Shown: piece after piece, positions 58,910 to 64,000 of the stretch
Layout of the letters: each line of letters begins with the position of its first letter
Numbering within the stretch: the stretch's first letter is position 1
NCBI RefSeq assembly: GCF_034006335.1
Contig: NZ_JAWDIQ010000001.1
DNA from: Paracerasibacillus soli
GTDB taxonomy: Bacteria; Bacillota; Bacilli; Bacillales; Amphibacillaceae
Reading direction: 5' to 3' (one strand)
Length of the DNA stretch: 64,000 nucleotides
Program-made: the position numbers and the translations under genes
The notes under the pieces: model-generated
The model's database searches: none
The model's input: only the letters and a program-made list of their open reading frames with translations
What the model was told of the DNA's origin: nothing

Positions 58910-60264
58910 ATGGAAAATACTCGTGAAGAACATATTATAGAAATTACAACAGCGTTAGATCAAGAGAATATTACAGCATTCCGAGATGGATTTTTAGATA
59001 TGCACCCCTATGATCAGGCGCTTTATTTTATGGAACGATCGGAAAATAGCAGAATGCGTATATATGCGTATTTGTCACCCACGGAAATCGCTGGCGTAAT
59101 GGAGCATATTGAGCTGCCGGATATTGAACCATTTTTCACGGAAATGGATCCACGTTTTGCCTCATCTGTTTTAGCAGAAATGGCGACTGATGATGCGGTA
59201 GACATATTAAATGAAATGGAAAAAGAAAAAGTAGCCAGCTTTTTAACCATTATGAATAAAGAAGCCGCAAATGAAATTAAGCAATTATTACATTATGAGG
59301 AAAAAACCGCTGGGAGTATTATGACGACGGAATTTGTCGCAATTAATAAATCTCAGACTGTAAAAGAGACGATGCAACAGCTTCGTGAAGAAGCACCTGA
59401 GGCGGAAACGATTTATTATTTGTATGTAGTTGATGAAGAAAAGCATTTGGTAGGTGTTTTATCATTACGTGATTTGATTGTTGCGGAAGATCATAAGCGA
59501 ATTGAAGAAATTATGGAGAAAAAGTTGTCTATGTGTCTGTTGGGAAAGACCAGGAAGAAGTCGCCCAAATGATTCGAGATTATGATTTTCTTGCTTTGCC
59601 TGTTGTAGATTTCCAAAAACATTTACTTGGAATTATTACTGTAGACGATATTTTAGATGTAATGGATGAAGAAGCAAGTGATGACTATTCCAAGTTTGCT
59701 GCTGTAGCAGACGTAGACCATCATGATGATAATCCATTTATAGCAGCAAAAAAACGTTTGCCTTGGCTTATTATTCTCTTATTTTTAGGGTTATTTACAG
59801 CAAGTTTAATTGATCAATTTGAAGAAACAATCTCAAAGGTTGCGCTTCTAGCTGCTTTTATTCCTGTTTTAGCTGGTATGGCTGGGAACACGGGAACACA
59901 GGCACTTGCTGTTGCAGTTCGTGGGCTTGCAACAGGTGAATACGGAAAAGGTGGGAAAGTTAAATTAATGTTGAAAGAGGCAGGAACTGGTTTAATAACT
60001 GGAACTGTTTGCGGAGTAACCATCTTTCTCGTTATCTTTTTATGGAAAGGGCAATTTTTCCTCGGAGTTTTAGTAGGTGTTACATTAGTAACAACGTTAA
60101 CCATCGCTACTTTAGCTGGCTCGTTAATCCCAATTGTTATGGATAAATTAAATATTGATCCGGCTGTAGCGTCAGGTCCATTTATTACGACGATAAATGA
60201 TATTATTTCCGTATTAATTTACTTTGGAATGGCAACTGCCTTTATGAATCTACTGTTGGAATAA
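58910..60264 (+). CDS. mgtE: Magnesium transporter MgtE, one frame change
   Basis: The ATG at 58910 has GGGAGG 7 bases upstream; the ATG two codons earlier is too close. N-terminal superhelical domain (EIAGVMEHIELPDIEPFF), two CBS domains, then five helices with PVLAGMAGNTGTQALAVAVRG and LNIDPAVASGPFITTINDI, the MgtE pore. One missing A near 59519-59523 (restored MEKKVVYVSVGKDQEEV) joins the frames. About 451 residues. Cytosolic Mg2+ closes the channel in the family. Confidence 0.94.
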
Positions 60265-60274
60265 GGCAATAAAA

Positions 60275-60318
60275 ATAGCTGGGACAAGGGATAGAACCTT
60301 ATGTCCTAGCTTTTTTTT
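60275..60318 (+). terminator. Terminator after mgtE
   Basis: TAGCTGGGACAAGG / CCTTATGTCCTAGC(T) with 7-base loop and T8. Confidence 0.88.
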
Positions 60319-60339
60319 ATAGAAAAACTAGACTAACAC

Positions 60340-60367
60340 ACAAAAGACAAGGGGAGTTCATATACTG
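60340..60367 (+). promoter_or_regulatory. Possible SigK promoter of cotO
   Basis: AC (60340-60341), 17 bases, CATATACTG (60359-60367): matches the SigK AC-N16/17-CATANNNTA at all but the last base. cotO-type genes are late mother-cell genes. Confidence 0.5.
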
Positions 60368-60399
60368 TGGTGATGATGAAATGCAAGGGAGAGAAACAT

Positions 60400-61000
60400 A
60401 TGGAAAAAAACCATTTGCTCATGAACCGTTAATGTATATTCAGCAACCTCATATTACGATACCGAAAGCCCGTATGCAGCATGATTACATGACATCGAAA
60501 GCGGGAGAAAAAAATATCGAGGGAAATATCGAGGAAAATATCGAAGAAAATAAGGGAGAAATATCAACCATTCAGTCTCCAGCACTAAAAAAGATAACGG
60601 ATCGAAGAAGGGCGCAGCTTGCTAGGTTAGAACGTGATGGCTTGGATCCATTTAAAACCGAGGAGAAAGAAGTTGTTGGAGAAGACGAAGAAAAGCAGGA
60701 AAAACAGACTCAAAAGATGACATCAATAAAACAACAGACAATCAGGAAAATACGAAACAAGTTGCATTTAAAGATATGTCATTACATGAAAAGTTGGTAT
60801 ATTTGGCAAAGGATTCGCTTTATTTGCCAAAGTTACGTTGTGAAATCAAAACGATAAATAAAAGAACGATTCGGGGTATTATATCAGCATATCAAGATAA
60901 CGTTATACAAGTCCATGAAGGCAGGAAAAAGCAGACACTACATGCGGACGAAGTGGAGGATATTCGTTTGCTTGGATTGCGAAGTATTAAAAGACATTAA
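60400..61000 (+). CDS. cotO: Spore coat protein CotO, two frame changes
   Basis: The best start is the ATG at 60400 after GGGAGAG; with one more A in the A7 run (60404-60410) it reads MEKKPFAHEPLMYIQQPHIT. A Glu/Lys-rich middle follows, and a second change near 60735 leads to NTKQVAFKDMSLHEKLVYLA and LPKLRCEIKTINKRTIRGII to the end, the conserved CotO C-terminal domain. About 200 residues. A morphogenetic protein of the outer coat; neighbour cotZ agrees. Confidence 0.85.
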
Positions 61001-61067
61001 AAAATATGTAAAAGAAAGGGGAAGGTGGTGGTTCCCCTTTCCTAAATTGTCACATTATTATACGTTA

Positions 61068-61556
61068 TTAGTTATTAAACAATGATACTGCTGGTAAGCA
61101 CGTCACATGACAGAAGCAATTTAGGTCAACTGTGATACAAATTCCTGTAGCGCGAAGATTTTTCGTCTTTTGACAACATGGACTTTCAAAATTACATTCA
61201 TCATGATCATGTTTGGAGATAACTAATTCTAATACGGCACAGTGGTCGTTTAACATCTTTTTTGGGCGGAAAATAAAGCTAGATCTCATTTTACCAATAT
61301 CATCTAAATCTTGACCATTTACAGGTAAGGCGCCATATCCTTGGAACGGCTTGCAACTATCTTTACAGTACAAAATAATTGGGACTGTATCTAATCCAGT
61401 AGCAGGTTCATTCTCTCCTAGTAAATCATTTATTGATTGTTCACAACTCGTTGTACAACAAGTTTCTACAATGTCATTTTGTGCATCAATTATTTCCTCT
61501 ATAACACCAACTACACAATTTTCTCTATGAACTCCCTTTTCACATCCACAACCCAT
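61068..61556 (-). CDS. cotZ: Spore coat protein CotY/CotZ
   Basis: 162 residues, rich in Cys (about 17). MGCGCEKGVHRENCVVGVIE with the downstream CCTTSCEQSINDLLG, PIILYCKDSCKPFQGYGAL, ALP and CFCHVTCLPAV is the CotY/CotZ crust/exosporium family, which forms disulfide-linked layers. AAAGGAG before the ATG; an exact SigK promoter lies upstream. Convergent with cotO. Confidence 0.93.
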   Translation of the reverse strand: MGCGCEKGVHRENCVVGVIEEIIDAQNDIVETCCTTSCEQSINDLLGENEPATGLDTVPIILYCKDSCKPFQGYGALPVNGQDLDDIGKMRSSFIFRPKKMLNDHCAVLELVISKHDHDECNFESPCCQKTKNLRATGICITVDLNCFCHVTCLPAVSLFNN

Positions 61557-61597
61557 GAATGAATTCTCCTTTCTGTATTTAATACCTTATTCTCTAC

Positions 61598-61624
61598 TAG
61601 AATATGTCCTTTAGGGTATATGGT
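61598..61624 (-). promoter_or_regulatory. SigK promoter of cotZ
   Basis: Minus strand: AC (61623-61624), 16 bases, CATATTCTA (61598-61606). Exact fit to AC-N16-CATANNNTA. About 40 bases before the cotZ ATG. Confidence 0.75.
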
Positions 61625-61911
61625 GTGGGCAGGCGTTGAAAAATTACACGTTTATCTTTTTGTTAACCATTAAAGTTTATTACATTTTAATTAGATAGTT
61701 ATTTGTGGTATTCTATAGCACTTATGATTCCATTTCAATTTAGATGACATTTTCATTTCATGTTTTTAGATTCCGCCACTGATTCGTAACTTGAAAGCGT
61801 ATAATATGTTTACCTAAAAAGAGCCAGCAAAATTAGGGCATTTGTCCATACCTAAATTAGGGATAGAACATAGACTAATATGGATTCAAAGTGAGAAGGA
61901 GTGATAATTGT

Positions 61912-62189
61912 ATGTCAAAGGGCAGAAAAAAAGTGTTACATGTTGATAATCTCATTATTAAGGCAGACCATGTAGAAGTTGTTCGTGAACATCCGCAACG
62001 ACGAGAACATCAACAAATGAGGTTGCGGGATGCTGGGAAGACGGCGAAACAAGGATGGGTATGCCGTTATTCGGAAGACGACCGTTACAAAGAGAAGAAA
62101 TCTCCGATGGTAAAGTTGCACATACAGAAGAGGATAACCATGATGAAGATGGAGATAACAAAGATTACCGACCATTTTCTTGGATATAA
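61912..62189 (+). CDS. Spore-type small protein with PFSWI tail, one frame change
   Basis: MSKGRKKVLHVDNLIIKADH then VEVVREHPQRREHQQ behind AAGGAGTGA. One more A near 62015-62017 gives NEVAGCWEDGETRMGMPLFG, RRPLQREEISDGK, an acidic stretch (EEDNHDEDGDNKD) and the end YRPFSWI. The raw frame lacks that tail. About 92 residues. I have seen the VDNLIIKADxV start and PFSWI end in other Bacillaceae hypothetical proteins, but no function is known to me. Next to cotO-cotZ, so a coat role is possible. Confidence 0.65.
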
Positions 62190-62242
62190 ATAAAAGGGGG
62201 ATGCAGCTATGCGTAAGTAGCTGCCATTTTTTTTATCACAGA

Positions 62243-62385
62243 TTAACTGGATATAAGACTCGTACTAAAAATACGAGGGGGAATTGATAGAAAGATAAAG
62301 GGATCAATTGCAGTAATAGCCCGATTCGATTAGCTAACAATGAGCGAAGTGAGACAATCCCAATGAATTGAAGTTTTGCTTCATC
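62243..62385 (+). repeat. Dispersed structured repeat, copy D
   Basis: TTAACTGGATATAAGACTCG, hairpin CTCGTA / TACGAG, then TAATAGCCCGATTCGATTAG, CTAACAATGAG and CAATGAATTGAAGTTTTGCTT. Same block order as copies A and B, with diverged stems. Non-coding; between 62189 and 62462. Confidence 0.55.
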
Positions 62386-62462
62386 CATTTAAGTGTAGGT
62401 GAGCTTAGTTGGTTCATTATAAACGAATGGATTGAAAGTTATTGGATAGGAGTGTAAGGATA

Positions 62463-62663
62463 ATGCCACAGAAAAACACGTTAAAGAGGCAATTGGATAT
62501 TATTGCAAAGCATTTAGAAAAAAATGAATCGCTCTTTCAAAAACCCGAGGAAAAGTTGTATGAATTTGAGAATGAATTGGCGTCATGGAATGAAGAGTTT
62601 CTAAAGAGTATGAGTGAAGTAGAAAAAGTGATGGATAAGTTAATTAAAAAGATGGAAAATTAA
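62463..62663 (+). CDS. Small coiled-coil protein (66 aa)
   Basis: MPQKNTLKRQLDIIAKHLEK to EKVMDKLIKKMEN; almost entirely charged helix with heptad-like Leu/Ile spacing. TAGGAGTG 8 bases upstream. I do not recognise the family. Possibly one unit with the next gene (56-base gap). Confidence 0.65.
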   Translation: MPQKNTLKRQLDIIAKHLEKNESLFQKPEEKLYEFENELASWNEEFLKSMSEVEKVMDKLIKKMEN

Positions 62664-62719
62664 TAATAATATAGTTTATAATGAAATCAAAAGGTTAAAG
62701 ACAAACGGGAGTGGATCTG

Positions 62720-62944
62720 ATGGGGTATATTTTACCAGTGAATCATATACAGTACGCTGATTATCAAGTAAGGGAAATAAAGAAAGCACGAAAGACGATG
62801 TTTATCGAAAGACCATTTAAAATAATAGCTGCAGCGCAATATGAAAAATGGAATAAAAATACACCTGAATATTCACTTTATAATCGTATGTTAACTACCG
62901 AGCAAAAAATAAACAAAGGGATATATATTGATAAAAAAATATAA
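62720..62944 (+). CDS. Small hypothetical protein (74 aa)
   Basis: MGYILPVNHIQYADYQVREI, then KKARKTMFIERPFKI and a basic C-terminus (EQKINKGIYIDKKI). GGGAGTGG before the ATG; the GTG three codons earlier is part of the site. No known domain. The stop lies within the bidirectional hairpin that follows. Confidence 0.65.
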   Translation: MGYILPVNHIQYADYQVREIKKARKTMFIERPFKIIAAAQYEKWNKNTPEYSLYNRMLTTEQKINKGIYIDKKI

Positions 62945-62966
62945 CCGGGTGATATGCCCGGTTAAT
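62943..62966. terminator. Bidirectional hairpin between convergent genes
   Basis: AACCGGG / CCCGGTT with a 7-base loop; A/T-rich on both sides. Confidence 0.65.
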
Positions 62967-63663
62967 CTATTTCCCTTTCAGTTTTATTCGTGTAAGGGTG
63001 GACGACCAGTGTTTCTCCTTCTGTATATTCGGCATATAAGACTTCTTCAACATCTTCAAATCCTTGAACTTTTAATTCACCATCAAGCCATTTTCTTGTC
63101 AATTTTGCTTCCTTTAGGTTATCTTCAATAATTTCACCGTCAGATATAAGCGTTGTAGGTAAGTAAACAGGGGAAGGTTTAATATTTAAATCACTCTTCG
63201 TAGTCGGTTGAAAAGGTGATTTCTTTAATACGGATAACTCTCCGTTTGTTTCAAATACGGCATATTCTACTTCCTTAACGGAAAAGACATCTTTTAGACG
63301 TAGCAATTGATTTAATTCATCAATATCAAGTTTATTCTTTTTAAGTACTTCATAAATAATATTTCCTTTATGAATGACTAAAGCTGGCTTGCCTTCTAAT
63401 ATATAACGAGATCGTTTCTTTTTTTGTGCAATCAGTTCTACTAAATAAAGTAAACCACCCCAAAGAATAATGATGAAGCCTATTTCGGTGACACCAACAT
63501 TTTTATCAAATAAAGCATTCCCGACGAGCTCACCCAAAACTACTGCTGCAATAAAATCAAACGCTGTTAATTGGGAAATTTGAGTCTTACCAAGTAATCT
63601 CGTCAATATAAATAAAGCAATAAAGCTAAAAATTGTATCTATGAACATAAATAAATATTTCAC
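62962..63663 (-). CDS. DUF421 (YetF-like) membrane protein, second copy
   Basis: 233 residues from a GTG (MKYLFMFIDTIFSF), which has AAGGATGGTG upstream; the ATG four codons earlier sits on that site. Three helices with RLLGKTQISQLTAFDFIAAV, then EGKPALVIHKGNIIYEVLKK, VFSVKEVEYAVFETNGELSV and TTLISDGEIIEDNL. Same family as 43230-43919 but clearly different, nearer to YetF. Function unknown. Confidence 0.9.
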   Translation of the reverse strand: MKYLFMFIDTIFSFIALFILTRLLGKTQISQLTAFDFIAAVVLGELVGNALFDKNVGVTEIGFIIILWGGLLYLVELIAQKKKRSRYILEGKPALVIHKGNIIYEVLKKNKLDIDELNQLLRLKDVFSVKEVEYAVFETNGELSVLKKSPFQPTTKSDLNIKPSPVYLPTTLISDGEIIEDNLKEAKLTRKWLDGELKVQGFEDVEEVLYAEYTEGETLVVHPYTNKTEREID

Positions 63664-63726
63664 ATAGAACACCATCCTTGCCTAAGCTATTGCTTATGCT
63701 TACCAAGATAAAGGTATTCATGTATG

Positions 63727-63763
63727 GAAAAAACCACCAGATAGTGCAATATGCATACTGATG
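63727..63763 (-). terminator. Terminator after yjcF
   Basis: Minus strand CCATCAGTATGCA / TGCACTATCTGGTGG (small bulges) followed by T6, 9 bases beyond the yjcF stop. Confidence 0.75.
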
Positions 63764-63771
63764 GTTATGAT

Positions 63772-64000
63772 TTAATTATTTATTGTTTTTGTCATCGTAA
63801 CATGTGGAATCCCTGCATCCATAAATTCTTCTGAAATGACTTGATAGCCAAGTTGTTCATAAAAAGAGATAGCATGTACTTGTGCATTTAATTTCGCAAG
63901 TGTAACTCCTTGTTTCATTATTTCTTCTTCCATTTTTTGAATCATTTGTTTCCCAAATGATTTACCGCGTTTTGTTTGTAGTACACAAATACGTTCTAGT
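63772..64000 (-). CDS. yjcF: GNAT acetyltransferase YjcF (partial, runs off window)
   Basis: The last 75 codons: LERICVLQTKRGKSFGKQMI, NAQVHAISFYEQLGYQVISE and EFMDAGIPHVTMTK. The LERICVL, NAQ...FYExxGY and (E)FxDAGIPH motifs are those of YjcF/ElaA-type GNAT proteins. The 5' end is outside. Followed by a good terminator. Confidence 0.85.
   Translation of the reverse strand, partial: LERICVLQTKRGKSFGKQMIQKMEEEIMKQGVTLAKLNAQVHAISFYEQLGYQVISEEFMDAGIPHVTMTKTINN

Overview
The window reads as chromosome of a low-GC, endospore-forming Bacillaceae, most like the Oceanobacillus/Virgibacillus group. Evidence is AT-rich sequence, strong GGAGG ribosome binding sites, spore genes (gerP, cotO, cotZ) and gene order that follows the Bacillus subtilis yis-yit-yja-yjb segment almost step by step. 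No rRNA or tRNA gene and no CRISPR array was found.

Layout. 1-1335: gerPA-gerPB-gerPC-gerPD on the minus strand. 1532-5076: rocD with a cre-like site, yisL and a membrane-anchored GH13 amylase-like protein that lacks the catalytic residues. 5359-13970: a structured repeat, a beta-propeller protein, degV, yitT, a NifU-N protein, two tiny genes, yitU, yitV, yitW, moaE and moaD. 14098-19153: a Crp/Fnr regulator, two tiny ORFs, uppP, an Sm-like small protein, yjzD, yjaV and med. 19339-24816: fabH-fabF behind a promoter overlapped by a FapR box, yjbA, and trpS with a T-box leader. 24893-26090: 23 tandem copies of a 52-bp hairpin-forming unit. 26121-35480: a NERD-domain protein, a flavin reductase, an MFS transporter and the appDFABC oligopeptide transporter.

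36015-43184 is the most unusual region: a tandemly duplicated cassette. A lipoprotein faces a small secreted peptide ending in CxGTCPI, followed by an ABC-2 permease; the second unit continues with an ATPase and a second permease. Both peptides share a SigH-type promoter. The duplication junction is visible as a 30-codon ATPase stub fused to a lipoprotein remnant. I know no characterised system with this composition; a peptide toxin or signal with export/immunity functions is an inference.

43230-50761: DUF421 and DUF4363 genes, a DUF4015 hydrolase, yjbC, an ISL3 remnant, a MITE, spx, mecA and coiA. 50899-58689: pepF, spxH, yjbI, yjbK, yjbM (small ppGpp synthetase), nadK, yjbO and prpE. 58910-64000: mgtE, cotO, cotZ, a PFSWI-tail spore-type protein, small unknowns, a second DUF421 protein and a partial yjcF. 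Spx, its ClpXP adaptor SpxH and the ClpC adaptor MecA therefore lie close together.

A general caution: more than 25 genes, including the normally essential trpS and nadK and also fabH, are interrupted by one-base frame changes, mostly in A, T or G runs. The simplest reading is residual sequencing or assembly error, so broken genes are annotated at their inferred full extent with the frame change described.
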